Origin: Pleurotus djamor | Lineage: Eukaryota > Basidiomycota > Agaricomycetes > Agaricales > Pleurotaceae | Assembly (NCBI GenBank): GCA_029747585.1 | Contig: JAPEVF010000149.1 | Coordinates: forward strand, 25,930-89,929 | Length of the DNA stretch: 64,000 nt | Direction: 5' to 3' | Shown: positions 22,350-34,667 of the stretch, piece after piece | Layout of the letters: each line of letters starts with the position of its first letter | How positions within the stretch are numbered: the stretch's first letter is position 1 | The notes under the pieces: generated by a model | Told to the model about the DNA's origin: nothing | What the model saw: only the letters and a program-made list of their open reading frames with translations | The model's database searches: none | Made by a program: the position numbers and the translations under genes

Positions 22350-22661
22350 TTTGGGTAAGCTGACGTGTCTGGTGCATTTCTCCGAATCGCCCAATTTATG
22401 TCTTCTCAACTTAGCCTCCTAATACCATGGCTTTTCCCTCAACAACACTCCCGCTTTGCCGTCATTGCGACATCCGATAATCCTCGCCTCCGTCTCTATT
22501 TTTAGGTTTTTCTGATTGGTTGGGGAATTGATTCCGTCATGCAGGGCCGTCTTCATCCATGTTTTCGGATGCGTCAATTTACGCGGGCCGCAAGATCAGC
22601 ATGCTTCACCGTCCGGATTAATCACTCAGCTGTATGCCCAACCTGACGAAGTGCTTGTTCC
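22350..22661. other. Duplicated promoter region of royal-jelly-like copy 1
   Basis: The interval is related to 24521-24843, the divergent promoter between royal-jelly copy 2 and the GH51 gene (shared stretches such as TCTGATTGG and GGATTGATTCCGTC). The TATATATA present before GH51 has become CTGTATGCCC here. Confidence 0.6.
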
Positions 22662-22725
22662 ATGGTTCACATCAGCATCGATCCAGCGCACATCATTGTC
22701 AGTATGGATGTATCCTCTGTTGACA
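22662..22725 (+). pseudogene. Broken copy of the GH51 arabinofuranosidase start
   Basis: ATGGTTCACATCA begins a stretch translating as MVHISIDPAHIIVSMDV, clearly related to MVHINIDPARVINNVDP at the start of the intact GH51 gene at 24844. Similarity fades after about 60 bases and no further GH51 sequence follows; the frame then runs to nothing. It marks the edge of the duplicated segment. Confidence 0.75.
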
Positions 22726-22981
22726 GCAGTTGGGTAATCCGTCATAATGCGTATGATACATGAAGGGCCAGACCAGAGCAAGTGATTGGAACGCGCTAAG
22801 TTTGGCGCTGTGTCTTTCCTTTGCCGCCACGACGCGTCCTCGACCTATGATCTATCCGCGTCCAATCCGCGTCAGGATGCAACCAATGATCTCAACCTTC
22901 ATTGCCAAAAATCAGAGCCCTCCTAGGACCACTTTTAAGCAGACATTATCATGATGATACATGCAGAGTATTGATCTACGC

Positions 22982-24520
22982 TTATTCTAGTTTCACCTGT
23001 GTTCCCTCGATTTTGACTCTCATCAAAGCGAAAGGACCGGTGCGTTTGTCTGTCCCATTCTGGAATCCAGGACCCAACCACAATTGATTCAATGTCACGT
23101 ACAGAAACCCATCATCGGCCACGCTGTTGGTAGGGAAACATCAGGAATTGCGACGCGCGTTTGGAAGGCCATACCTTAACGTATCTGGCCACGCCATCAT
23201 TGGGGACCTTACGAATGGCGATATCTTTCCTGTCGCTGGGTCATATGTGGTGATTGAATTGTGCTCGGGGCTACTGAGGTATATCTTTCCAGTTGAGTCG
23301 GTTTCAAGTCCGTCGGCTTGACCTCCCATCTAAAGGTACATCCTTTTCAATGAGTATATCAAGATTGTGGGCCTTATGCTGACGTACCTCCCCTAGGAAG
23401 CGAAGACTATTTTCTACCTTGACATTAGCCAAGTTATCAACCTTCGGATCAATCCGAAGGGCTGCCGCGTCAACCTGGTAGAAAGCTCTGCTTGCCAGAG
23501 ACGCGAAGTAAATGGTTTCCCCATCCGCACTAATCGCAATCCCTAATGTCGCGATGAACATATTATCTTCGACGTTATGCAAGACGCAGACGCTCACCAT
23601 CACAACCGCCGCCACCGCCGCTGGTCGTCTCGTACTGAACCGCTGGGTTCATTGGGGTCGCAGCGTACGTCGGTACACCAAACAGTGTTGGGAGGAATCT
23701 AGTCGCAGGCGACACTGCGTTCACTCGATCGAGATGTCGCCATGATCGACCAGTTCCCAAATCCACCACAATTATCCCGAAGCCACCTTGGAAGCCCCTC
23801 AGTATCTGCGTCATCATCCAAGGAAAACCTCACTCACCACTGTCGGCAATGTAGGCGATGCCTTTCCCCGCCTCCGTAATGTTCGCCCTCAAATCTACAC
23901 GGATGTCGTTCAGGTAGCCTGTGAATGGTAGGACATTCGTTGGGAAGGTTACTGTGGTGAACGGCGTCGTTGCATTATTTGTGAGGTCGAATCCCATGAG
24001 CTTGGGCCCTCCTGGTGCAGCGGGGAGTGTGTCTCCTCTAATATTCGGGCGCCCGGCGTCGAGCACCCACAGGCGATTTCGGGAATCTATGACAGCTGCC
24101 TGGACATTTATAAAGTGCTCCGTGTCGCTGCTCCCGACCATCGCCCCGCTGCTGCTATTTACCAGTCCCTCCGGCGGCAAGTTAAATTCCATGCTTGGGA
24201 AAGGAACGATCGAGGTTTCATTGATGATTTCTCCCAGAGTAATGGGAGTTGTGTTAACATCTCCTCTATCGAATGTGTTGGTGTTGGCTATGATTTGCTA
24301 GAGCTCAGGTGGAACTTCACCTGTTAAAAGTGACGAAAGCTCTGCCTTTGTTCACTGTTATTCCGATCGGTGCGCTGTCCCTAAAGAGATGAACAATCTC
24401 GATGTCGGGTCCAAATGTTCCATTGTCGATGAGGCCCGGTTTTTCTGAGAGAGGCTTGAAGGAAACAGCTACGGCGATGGAAATCAGGGAAGATATGGAA
24501 GCTACGTGATTGAAGCGCAT
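22982..24520 (-). CDS. Royal-jelly/yellow-like secreted protein, copy 2
   Basis: Starts MRFNHVASISSLISIAVAVS (probable signal peptide) and ends VKLE before TAA at 22982. The conserved blocks are as in copy 1: RDSAPIGITVNKGRAFVTF, SRNRLWVLDAG, GYLNDIRVDLRANITEAGKG, RFLPTLFGVPTYAATPMNP, ADGLETDSTGKIYLSSPEHN and MMAWPDTLRYG. The gene is head-to-head with GH51, about 320 bases between the two ATGs, so they may share a promoter. It is probably the parental copy, since it keeps the complete GH51 neighbour. Intron positions match copy 1. Confidence 0.86.
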
Positions 24521-24776
24521 TGTTGGGTCAGTCTTTTGGGTTTCACTCACGCTCGACCAGCATTTATGTCTTGTTCACCCAGTCTCCTGTGACCTTACCT
24601 CGACCTCGCCCCGTTTGCGGGATTCGATCATGCTCACCTCCGTCGCTATTCTTGTCGTTGGAAGGATTCTGATTGGATGGTGGATTGATTCCGTCCACTC
24701 GATCGGCGTGTCCGTGTGCGTCCATTTACACGGACCGTCAGATCAAATTCTTCACCGTCCGGACCGATCGCTCAAC

Positions 24777-24784
24777 TATATATA
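24777..24784 (+). promoter_or_regulatory. TATA box of the GH51 gene
   Basis: TATATATA lies 60 bases before the GH51 start codon. The equivalent place in the duplicated segment (near 22632) is mutated. Confidence 0.55.
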
Positions 24785-24843
24785 CCCATCCGAACGAATG
24801 GCTTATTCCACGGTCAGAAGCCCTCTTTCACATACATACATCC

Positions 24844-27136
24844 ATGGTTCACATCAATATCGATCCTGCGCGCGTCATAAACAATGTCGACCCACGCATC
24901 TATTCTGGGTTCACGGAACACATGGGGAGATGCATCTATGGTGGATTATACGAGCCAGATAACCCTCACGGGCTATCTGACCCAAAGACTGGGTTTCGGA
25001 AGGACGTTATGGCAGCTTTGAAGGACTTGAAAGTCCCAATTGTGCGCTATCCTGGCGGGTACGTCAAACACATTATGTGTTTTACGACCCCTAATGCCCC
25101 TGTTAGCAATTTCGTCAGTAGTTATCGATGGCAGGGTATGTGTCTTCCTGTATTCTAGTTCCGCTACGTCTGGCTCATCTGGTGATAGATGGGATCGGAC
25201 CACGAGAGCTGCGCCCACGAAGGCCTGAATTAGCTTGGTTGAGTGAAGAAAGCAACCAATTTGGCACTGGTACGTCCCATGATTCCGAAGTTCTGACGAA
25301 AGAAGTTCATAGAAGTTGCATAGATGAATTCATGGAATGGTGCCGCTCTCTAGGAACCGAGCCATATATCTGCTTGAATATGGGCACTGGTACGTTAGAA
25401 GACGCGTTGGCATGGGTTGAATACTGTAATGGGACTGGAAACACTCACTACGCGAACCTTCGAAGGAAGTACGGTCATGATGAGCCATATGGCGTGAAAT
25501 ATTGGTCCTTGGGGAATGAAGTTTGGGGACCGTGGCAAGTTGGTCAGATGGAGGCTGACGAATATGCGAAGAAAGCTTTCCAGTGGGCGAAGGCTTTGCG
25601 ATTGCTTGACCCAAAGATTCAGCTGATCTCATGTGGAGGTAGGCCGTTGTTACTTTCCCCTTCCTCGCGTAGTCTATGGATTGAAACTACTGGTCAGAAA
25701 CGGGCTTCTCGAATTGGGACAGGGTAACACTGAAGACACTTGCCCCAGTGGTTGATTATCATTCCATCCATTGTGAGTCATTGTGTGTATCCGTCGCTGG
25801 TCCTATGAACTTATGGAATTACAATAGTGTACACCGTGAGTGAAGGGAAACATATGGTTAATGTGATGGGCCGTGCGTCACTCCATTCAATTTCCATCCT
25901 TCTTGGTTGACATGTCCTCCAGCTGCTGCCGCTGAGAAGGGGATCAATATAACCCGTTCTCTCATTGATTTGGCGAAGATTGAAAATGGGTTGGACAAGA
26001 GCCTCACAGTGTTAGCGTTTCTGTCAACTTGACGTCCTCTCCGCCACCTAATCGTCCTTGCTCTAGGTGCTTCGATGAGTGGAACGTCTGGTACGTCTAT
26101 CCTTGATGAGACCGTGGAAACACCTGACGATTGTCCAGGGATCCCGTTCGAGGTATTATCATCCCCCCCTCCGTCACGCATACTTATCCTAACTGTCCAC
26201 GTTTAGCCCCTGGAGAAAAGGGAGCTGAAGAGCACTACGACCTTTCAGATGCAATTGGTAGCTCCTCCCTCATTGATCAAAAAAAATTCTGATTTCTGCT
26301 GTAGCCGTCGCAGCTTGGCTGAACGTCTTCGTGAGAAACGTAGACATCGTCAAAATTGCCTGTATCGCACAGTAGGTGACTTACTTCTTTGGACGTGTAT
26401 CGACCCCTCATCTCGCGTCTTAAGATCGGTCAATGTAATCTCGCCCGTGAGTTATCGTAACATCTTCTCTTCTTCTGTCATCTCAAGCTTCTCTCTCATC
26501 TAGATCATTACCTCTCCTCTTGGTCTTTTTAAGCAGGTGTGATTAAACCTAGTTCGTTCTTACCCTTGAAGATTACAAACAACTCATCACAGACTACATA
26601 CTACCCATTACACCTCTTCTCAAACCTCATGCGCGGAGCGTCCCTTGATGTTCATGTTGGCTTTGACCAACAGGACCTTGAACCTTTCTACTCCGGGCCG
26701 ACCGTCCCACCATTCGTTCAGCGCTTGACCTCGCATACCCCCGATTTCAGTAAACTTACCAAGTTCGTCGACGTTAGCGCAGTGTTGGTAACAACTCAGG
26801 ACGATCCTTCGTTGATCCACAACGAGATAAGATTAGCTATTGTCAACCGTCATGACACGACAGACTACGAGGTTCCTATATCATTTGGCCCTAACGCGAA
26901 CGTCAGGAATCAGATCACTGTGTATGAGGTTTGGAGCGAGAATCTCCGGTCGTCGAATTCGTTTGATGGAGAGAACGTCAAGACAGAGAAGAAGACATCA
27001 CAGTTCAATGGGTCTTATACTGTGAAGAAGCACTCCTTCCAAGGTTCGGCGATATATAGATCTCATGTGCTGAGTTCACCGTACTTATGTCTTATCCACC
27101 ACTTTCTCTAGTTCTCGTCTTCCGCTTAGAGAAATA
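24844..27136 (+). CDS. Alpha-L-arabinofuranosidase, glycoside hydrolase family 51
   Basis: A multi-exon gene starting MVHINIDPARVINNVDPRIY, with no signal peptide, so the intracellular type. The TIM-barrel blocks are clear: YSGFTEHMGRCIYGG, VPIVRYPGG then NFVSSYRW, DGIGPRELRPRRPELAW, SLGTEPYICLNMGTG, the acid/base Glu in YWSLGNEVWGPWQ, VVDYHSIH, and the nucleophile Glu in CFDEWNVWY (near 26071). The C-terminal beta domain ends after a last intron with VLVFRLEK and a TAG at 27134-27136. The family removes terminal arabinofuranosyl residues from arabinan, arabinoxylan or oligosaccharides. Both catalytic glutamates are present. It is divergent from royal-jelly copy 2 and followed by a sugar transporter. 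Confidence 0.92.
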
Positions 27137-27434
27137 GATAGAATAAACCCTCCATGACAGCAATTGCCAATGATCGGGACGTCTCCGGGGTTATCAGCTG
27201 GCGATAAGCCTTTCATAGCACTTCAAGTGTCTCGCTTAACCACCTCAACATATCCATGAGAGATTAGTGGTCGCATGACGGAAGTTATCCCCCGTTAGAA
27301 TGATCAAGACTCACCGCGGGCCGGTGAGACTTTCTCCCCACCCCCCACATCTCTTCCCCACATAAATATGATCTCGTACTGTGGAAAGCTCTTCCCGCTC
27401 CCATCTCTTGCTACTTAGTCGAGCGAAGCAATCA

Positions 27435-30400
27435 ATGATGCGCCTGCCTCCGAAGATTTACACATGGTTATGCGGTTTATTTGCCAGTGAATTCTCCTCC
27501 TTTCTAGTCATGGGCTAGTCAACAACTAAGAAACGACGCTGCTATAGGTCTTGGAAGTATTATTTTCGGATATGACTTGGGGGTCATAGCTGGCGTGCTT
27601 CCTTCGCCAGATTTCATCGTAAGTGTTTCCTTCCAAATAGTCGTCAATTGCTGAGACACAACAAATACTCCAAGCGCACCATGGGACCTCGTTATGAGGA
27701 CCCAAATTTGAAAGGCCTCATAACGAGTATATTTGGTTTGTATCTTTTCCTGTCCGACTCACGACATGTAGTCCTCATCCTGCTGTTGAAATAGTCCTAG
27801 GATGGTGCGTCGAACTTCAATTGACCTCTTGAACTGACTAGAAGAAAATTCCAGCTTCTTTGGTATGATACCAGTGGCTTATTTTGCGGACAAATTTGGT
27901 CGTCGCATTACCATCCAAATCGGCGCTGCCGTATACATGTGCTTTCCTTTCCACTCCTTCGCTGCCCCTTGCTGACTTTCCCTAGTTTAGGAGGGGCTTT
28001 GCAAACAGGGGCGCAGAATATGGAGTTCATGTTGTCGGGGCGCTTCTTTGCAGGTAACTTTCGTCTCCTTCCATCCTGCCAGGCCTCAAGGCGTCACGCA
28101 TCATGACTTCTTCCGACAGGATTCGGAGTTGGGATTATGTCAGATCTTGCCCCACTCTACCAGGTATCTATTCACTTTTGTAAGAGCCTCAGCTACGTCA
28201 GGCTGACTTGTTGTAACCAGGCCGAAATCGCACATCCTAGTATCCGGGGGAGACTCACTACTCTCCAACAGGTGAGCTTGTCCCCTTGCATGACGCGTAT
28301 TCTTTGACTCAGTGTGTCATCATGTCAGTTTATGCTGGGCATTGGAGGTTCGTCCTGTCTTCATCCTCGAGTCGCTCCTCAGTAGCCACGACCCTCCCTT
28401 TAGCCTTTATCGCGTCTTGGGTGGTGAGTCACGGTGCAGTTCTTCTCAGGGCTTGAATCACGCGAGCTTATCACGCTCTGTAGACGTATGGCACCTCAGC
28501 GGGCCTCAAAGGATCACAAGCTGAATGGCGCATCCCTCTCGGAATCCAGGCAAGGTAGTAGCTTTTCTAAGGCCAACCTATACTTATGACTCGCCCTAGA
28601 TACTTCCAGCCATACCTCTGATATCTTTTATTCTTTTACTCCCAGAGTCGTACGTGCTCTTNNNACTCCGTCGTTATTGCAGCGAATGACATCCCAGCTT
28701 ACGCACCTTCTAGTCCAAGATGGCTCGCTGAAAGGGGACGCTTCGACGAAGGTGAAACACCTTCATTTCCAAGCCTCATCGCACCATACTGACCTCTGAT
28801 AGCTCATAAGACTTTAGCCCGACTTCATGCCCAAGGCGACATGAATGATCTATTTGTAATCTCGCAGATGGAAGACATGAAGGCCGAAATCACTCGCGCC
28901 AAGGACATTGGGGAAGCGAGGTACGTGGAGTCGACGTTGCTTGAAGATCCAGATTGCGAACGTTATCCCACGTCTTCTAGCTGGGGTGAACTTTTCATAG
29001 TGCCCAGTAATTTCCGCAGGCTAAGCCTCGGGTAAGTTGATGGGACGACCATTCTCCAAATGATTTTAATGGAAGTCACCCCTTGCTTCAGGTATATTCT
29101 TCAGTTCTCGGTTCAGATGACTGGTACGCATCATCCATACCTCACCACTGCTTGCCTTTATGGTCCGACCAGGTGTCAGCGCTATTCAGTACTATTCTAC
29201 ANCAGTACGTTTTCCGCACGAACGGCCCTAATTCAAAACTAATACATTGTCGAAGATTTTTGAAACCGTGTGTTTTGTAATGTTCGCAGCAGTCTTTATG
29301 AATTCTCACTACGGAGCAGATGGGCTTCTCTTCCACGCGGATATTGCTCTTCCAGTCCATCAATAGCATCATTGCGTTGATCGGTGAGGTTCGTCTTTTG
29401 GGACCTTGGAATTGTAGCCATGTCTTCACATTCCAACATAGGCCTGTTGCGTCCTTTGGATAGACCACATCGGTAGGCGACGTCCTATGATATTTGGGAA
29501 CATAGCGTCTGGACTTTCCTTTGTTGTTGGGTCCATTTTGATGGCGAGATACCCTGGAACTGTAGACAAGTGTGTTCATTTCCTCCAACTTTGTGCTGAC
29601 ACCATCGTTGACTAATGGAGCGAACAAGTGATGCGGCAAGTCAACATGCGATGCATTGAGTGCTTGTTCGTCTGCTTACCTCTCCATTACTCTATGCTCT
29701 CTAGGCACACTATGTGCGTTTCACAGTTCGCAGAGCCTCCGCTAAACTGACGTCCTCTCCAGATTTTCATCNGTACGCTACGCCGCTTCAGCTCGGAGAC
29801 TGTGATCTAATTTTGCTTCAATCGTCTAAAACGCAGTCACGTCAGTAACCCTTTCATGTAGTCAAAAGATAGCATCGCTCATCTCAGCTCGAACTGCAGG
29901 ACATGGGTCTTCAACTTTTTCTTTAGTGCATGCATCGGTCCGCTTTCGTGGGCATACCCAGCCGAAATATTTTCCACTCGCACTCGAGCAAAAAGTACAG
30001 CGATCACGAGTTCGTCTTCATGGATATCGAATTTGTGAGTAACGTCCCTGGTAAACATTGGCTCCACCGGTCGAACCGAGACCNACTCTAGTTTCATCGC
30101 TCAAGTCACACCCAAGGCCTTCTTGGCCATCGGTTGGAAGTACGCATCATTCACTTACTCAGCATCGATGATATGGCCCGANTGATCAACCTCGTATAGG
30201 TTCTGTACGTCCCGTAATATTCTTTGCCATTATCCTCGTGGTGAACTCTGGATTAGACCTTGTTTTCGCCATATGCGGCCACACAAAGTACGCAGCTCCG
30301 CATCGTTCTTATGATTGTCCTGAATAGTTTCTCAGTGCTCTATTCATCTGGGCATTTTACCCTGTACGTGGGCTTTTCATTGTGTCGCGTCAACCATGAA

Positions 30401-30760
30401 TATTGAAATCTTGCGAAGGAAACGACTGGCCGTCGCCTAGAAGGTTAGTTCATGTCTTTCGTACTGAGAAACCCTGGTATCTGATCCCCGCCAGAAATGG
30501 ATGCACTCTTCGGTAGCGCGCCGCTATTTGTACCGGGATCCCCATATACAGCGGTAAAGAACCGAGAGGAAGCGGAGAGAGAGCTTCGCGAAGGTTAGCC
30601 TTTATCACTCCTTCTGAAGTTTAAATACGCTAAACTTAGTTATGCAGGCAAATTTGTACCTGGGGAAATAACCGAAAGTCACAGAGAGATCAAAGGGGAG
30701 AAGGTCGATGAATCACACCTAGAGGTTCTGGGAAGGAAACTGCCAGAGGCTTCATATTAG
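27435..30760 (+). CDS. MFS sugar transporter (sugar porter family)
   Basis: A gene split by many small introns. The first exon reads MMRLPPKIYTWLCGLF and continues over the intron into GSIIFGYDLGVIAGVLPSPDF, the usual first helix. Diagnostic blocks follow: ADKFGRRITIQIGAA, SGRFFAGFGVGIMSDLAPLY, EIAHPSIRGRLTTLQQF, LPESPRWLAERGRFDEA, WIDHIGRRRPMIFGN, LSWAYPAEIFSTRTRAKS and ETTGRRLEEMDALFG, which places it in the hexose/lactose-type sugar porters with twelve helices. The C-terminal tail ends GRKLPEASY before TAG at 30758. N's at 28662-28664, 29202, 29772, 30084 and 30182 obscure some exons, and the middle (29200-29900) is hard to splice. Next to GH51 it may import released arabinose or oligosaccharides; this is inference. 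Confidence 0.85.
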
Positions 30761-30997
30761 TCACTGCTGGTTTCCTGAGTTCATTATGGTGCGACGATAG
30801 CAAACCCGCAGAGGCTCTACGCGAGTACTATTACAGTATGGGTACAAGCAAAGCAAATGATACAACAAGCTGAATAAAAANCGCAAAGGATACAGTTAAT
30901 GCGAAGGTATACCGATAAAAAATCAAACAGACAGCATGATCACGAATAAATAAGCGATTGTGTGATGAGAATTTATAGCGGGAGTCCAAACCCATTT

Positions 30998-33341
30998 TCA
31001 CGAAAGGTCGCCGCCAATTTGGTCCATTTTGGGACTCATCCTCCAGATTTCCATCACTGAGCGACCATCTGGTTTTCGGCACATTACAGCGCAGATGTCC
31101 CTTCCGCTGTTGGAACCATCTCGTTTGGAGGAATGTCGCTCACCAGCGCCCCACATCGACCCCCCAAAAACCACCTTCCAGACCCGTTCATATCTGCCAT
31201 TCCCTCCTCGCATGCCAACAGGAGGACCGATGACGCTCCCTGTCTCCACGCCATATGCGTAGGTCGATCCAAATGCATTTCGGCCGCCTTCAGCACCATA
31301 CCAATCCCTGATCAATTTGCCAGTCTCAGTAGCGAATACCCTCACCCGCCCGTCAGTGCCTGAGCTCACGATGAAGTTTTCGTCGAACTGCAGGGCGGTG
31401 ATGGGTGCATCATGTGCGGCAATTCGGTGTAAAACCTGACGTGACTCGAGATCATATGTGATGACTCGCCCATCAGAGCCACCCGTTGCGAGAATGGGAC
31501 GGGAGTATGGCAGACCGTATTGGGAGGACTGCGTTTCCGACGAAGAGGAAGATGAAGACTGTCGCGTAAGGAAGTCTGGGGGAAGTTCGCCATCAGCAAA
31601 GTTAGGAGCTGAGCATCTGGCTGGCCGTGGTTGAGGCGAGAGCTGCAGCTGACACACTAACGTAGTGTGCCCCGTTAGCACAGATAGTGGTGCGCTATCA
31701 ATGGCATGTCAACGTCGACGGCAGTTGATAATGTACAGATGCGCTTACCCAGTGTTGGCATCCCACACTCTCACAACTGTGTCAAGACCGCCTGAAACAA
31801 TATATGTGCCATTGAATGCTACACAATAAACTTGTTGTTGGTGGCCCCGGAGTACATGGATGCACTCTCCCGTATCGATATCCCAGACCTAAGTGATCGG
31901 AGATAAGTATAAGACGGACACTGCGGGTGTGTGATGCACTTACTCGACATGTCCAGTCGTAACTACCACTGACCACCCTCCTACCCCAAACGTCCAGGCA
32001 TCGAACGCGATCGCTATGCCCCTCTAAAACTCTTAGCTGCTTGCCTTTCTGGATATCCCAGACGCGCAACGTATCGTCTCTCGCACCAGTGACGGCGGTG
32101 GGTGAATGATGTGTGACCTTGAGACATCGGACGGTAGCGGTGTGTCCAGCAAGGGTATATATACAAAACCTAGTCGTTCACAAAGTGAAGGGGGAAATCA
32201 AGGTTAGACCGAAAACGTGGCATAAATTTTGATGAGGACTGCGCACCCCGATTCGACATCCCATACTCGAACCACCTGATCGCAGCCTGCACTCACAACT
32301 ATCGCGTTGGATTGACCCCAGCCCTCCGATGCACCACTTGGATGACTGGGCAAGTCCTCGTCTTCATCCTCGGTATCCGCATGGCTTTGCGCGTTAAAAC
32401 CCAAGGCCTCTCGATATTTGAGGGGCAAAGAATGTGGCTCGTCGACAAGATCGTCGGGACTTTCTTCATCTATAGGCTGACATCTGCGCCGTCTCCCACC
32501 TCGACTAATCAAGCCAACGCTCCAAACACCTGATGGATGGCCAACGAGCATTCGATGCAGGATTCCGGTCTCTGCGAAGAAGACGTGAATCTTGCCATCT
32601 TCGCTGGCTACAACCACCCACTCGGAATCCAAAGCGACGCAAGTAATCACAATCCCCTCCGCGTGGTTTCGAGGCATTGGCGCCGGATACTCGCGTACCA
32701 GTTGTCCCCCATAGCGCCAATTTTGCACTACAAAGCAGAAACACGAATCAGCCCTTCTTCCTTTCTGGTTAGGTCACAGATGGAGATAGAAGATACGCAC
32801 AGGTCATGTAATGATACTTGAACCGAGAAAAACAGGACGGTAGCCATGGAGAGCACAAACCACTTTGGGGTTTTTCTCTACTCCTTCGCTTCATCGAAGA
32901 CAACCACTCGAGCGCTGGATCCATAGGTTTATCTGCAAACTCTTCCAGTTCCTCCAGCGGCTCGCTGTCCGCTCTGTAGCCCCATGACCGAGGTGGATCG
33001 TCTACGTCCGCAACTGGAAACCTATACGAAACGCACATCTTCCGCCAGACGCTGTCATCCCCCACAACGTCCCTCCATCTTTTCGAGACCTGTGCGACCC
33101 TCATTAAGGAGCATGGATCATCAACATAGCCCAAAACGTGCAGCGCCAACTCGAAAGGCAAGTCCCGCAAGAAATCGCGCTTTAAAAGCGGCGCGATGGA
33201 AACCGATATGAACCTCAACTCTGCCTGCGTACATGAGTTCAAGACTGACGTCAAGTATTGTAATCGAGTTGAGCTAGTCGAGTTGGGTCCTGGCGACGGC
33301 GCTGGCGTTGGCGGAGGTTCGACGGGGATGTAGAGGTGCAT
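30998..33341 (-). CDS. F-box/WD40 protein, Cdc4/Fbw7 type (SCF substrate receptor)
   Basis: The first exon begins MHLYIPVEPPPTPAPSPG and carries an F-box at about residues 54-100 (RDFLRDLPFELALHVLGYV, then VAQVSKRWRDVVGDDSVWRK). It is followed by WD40 repeats: ITCVALDSEWVVVASEDGK, VVSAGCDQVVRVWDVESG, GHTATVRCLKV, VTGARDDTLRVWDIQKGK, VVSGSYDWTCRVWDIDTG, YIVSGGLDTVVRVWD, LATGGSDGRVITYDLESR and IVSSGTDGRVRVFATETG. An acidic insert (DTEDEDEDLP) lies between early blades and a Ser-rich one between late blades. In yeast and animals this class recognises phosphodegrons in cyclins and transcription factors as part of SCF. The order and number of blades match Cdc4; which substrates it takes is unknown. 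Exons are joined by introns of normal size. Confidence 0.92.
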
Positions 33342-33653
33342 TGCAAAGAAGCGCGACGGACGAGGCGACTAATTCGAGAGCAGACCCTGAATCAGCACGT
33401 GACCCGCTCCCCTATTACTTACACCCCTGAGCACTTTGGCCCGGCTTCTCTCTACTTACGCCCACCGTCGTTACACACAGTAAAGCCTGCACTGCTATTG
33501 AGACGTCTCTCGGTACAGTGTGTAGAAACCTAAAGATCGTGCAGTGAGGCTGGCTCTCTAATTACCGACTTACATAGGTACATCGCAGATGGATTAGAGA
33601 AGGGATCTGTTAGAAAGAGAGGTTGGCGGATTCGGGGGGATGGTAGAAAAAGG
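33342..33653. other. Intergenic region
   Basis: About 310 bases between the F-box/WD40 start and the phosphatase end; no gene recognised. Confidence 0.45.
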
Positions 33654-34265
33654 CTATTTCTTCATCCTATCATTTCTCCTTCCTTTACGACCTTCGTCCT
33701 TGCCATCCTCTCCACGCTTCCAATAGCGATCCGAATAGTCCACGGCCTTGCTCTTTGGCCAACGACCGACGTCATACACCACCGACTTCAGAAACTGCCG
33801 CTGACCCGGAGTCTCTACATGGTTCCTCTCCCAATCGTACTCTCTCGGATACCGTCCGTCCGTGCAACACAGCTGCAGAGTCGTAATCATAGTCCCAGTT
33901 CTTCCGTGTCCATACCCACAATGAACCAACGTCGATCGGTGCTTCAGGAAAAAGTCGTAGGCATCATCCATGTCATTGAGCGTTGGCGTGCTATAGTCCC
34001 TGATGGGCAAGTGGAGATAGTCGATTCCGAAAGCGTTGAGTAGGCCTTTTTCACTGTATTTGTAAGGGAACTCGTTGAGACTGATGATACCATTGATGCC
34101 CAGATCGACGAGATATCGAACGGCTGTCGATGTCAGCCGTTGGGTCGCATCTTTGGGATCTGGCCCATCGTCTTAGTAGTTCGGGGCAGAGGAACGGTAG
34201 AGACGCTTTCCTGGTAGCAAATAGCTACCGGAAACTTTTTCAAACCGTTTCCATTCCCAGCTCAT
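33654..34265 (-). pseudogene. Dual-specificity-type protein phosphatase with premature stop
   Basis: One exon of 204 codons, frame intact from ATG at 34265 to the stop at 33654 except for an in-frame TAA at 34173-34175. The N-terminal part reads MSWEWKRFEKVSGSYLLPGK and RLYRSSAPNY right before the stop; the part after it has AVRYLVDLGINGIISLNEF, HLPIRDYSTPTLNDM and the catalytic loop LVHCGYGHGRTGTM, which is C-x5-R with Cys and Arg intact. The C-terminus is very basic (KDEGRKGRRNDRMKK). A GTAGCT to CTAAG intron could remove the stop but would also delete the conserved segment before it, so I favour a nonsense mutation or sequence error. The family dephosphorylates phosphotyrosine, phosphoserine or phosphoinositide substrates. 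Confidence 0.75.
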
Positions 34266-34667
34266 TGTATAAGATCAATCTGCTCATCACAAACAAAGTT
34301 GATGGAAATCCAGAGGATGGCTCAGTAAATAGACGTACCTGGGAGGACTGGGATTTGAAGCGAGGGCGACTTTTGTAGCCACTTGTTTCCGCACTCTTAT
34401 TCACGACTAGCCGCGGAACTATTTGCATCCAACGCTTTAGTATGTGAAGCATCCACTTCCTAAGCTTCATGGCTAGCTGGAAAATCCGCGCTCTGGAACC
34501 GACAGCAAGCTTGAAGTCAACCAGTGGCAATGCTAGACAATGTTGGTCCGGCGACGACGTTGCTGAACCTGTCAACGGACAAAAAAAANTCAAACAGGAT
34601 TGAACGAAGTACTCTACACATATGTTGAACTGCCTGGCTGAGATAACGAGGAATAGCGCGACAAGGC
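34266..34667. other. Intergenic region
   Basis: About 400 bases between the exchanger's 3' end and the phosphatase start. A minus-strand frame runs through it and contains basic stretches, but it does not join the phosphatase frame (an in-frame TGA precedes the ATG), so no gene is called. One N at 34590. Confidence 0.4.

Noticed and set aside
34175..34240. Intron that would remove the phosphatase stop
   Set aside because: It would delete conserved residues GSYLLPGKRLYRSSAPNY, so a nonsense change is more likely.
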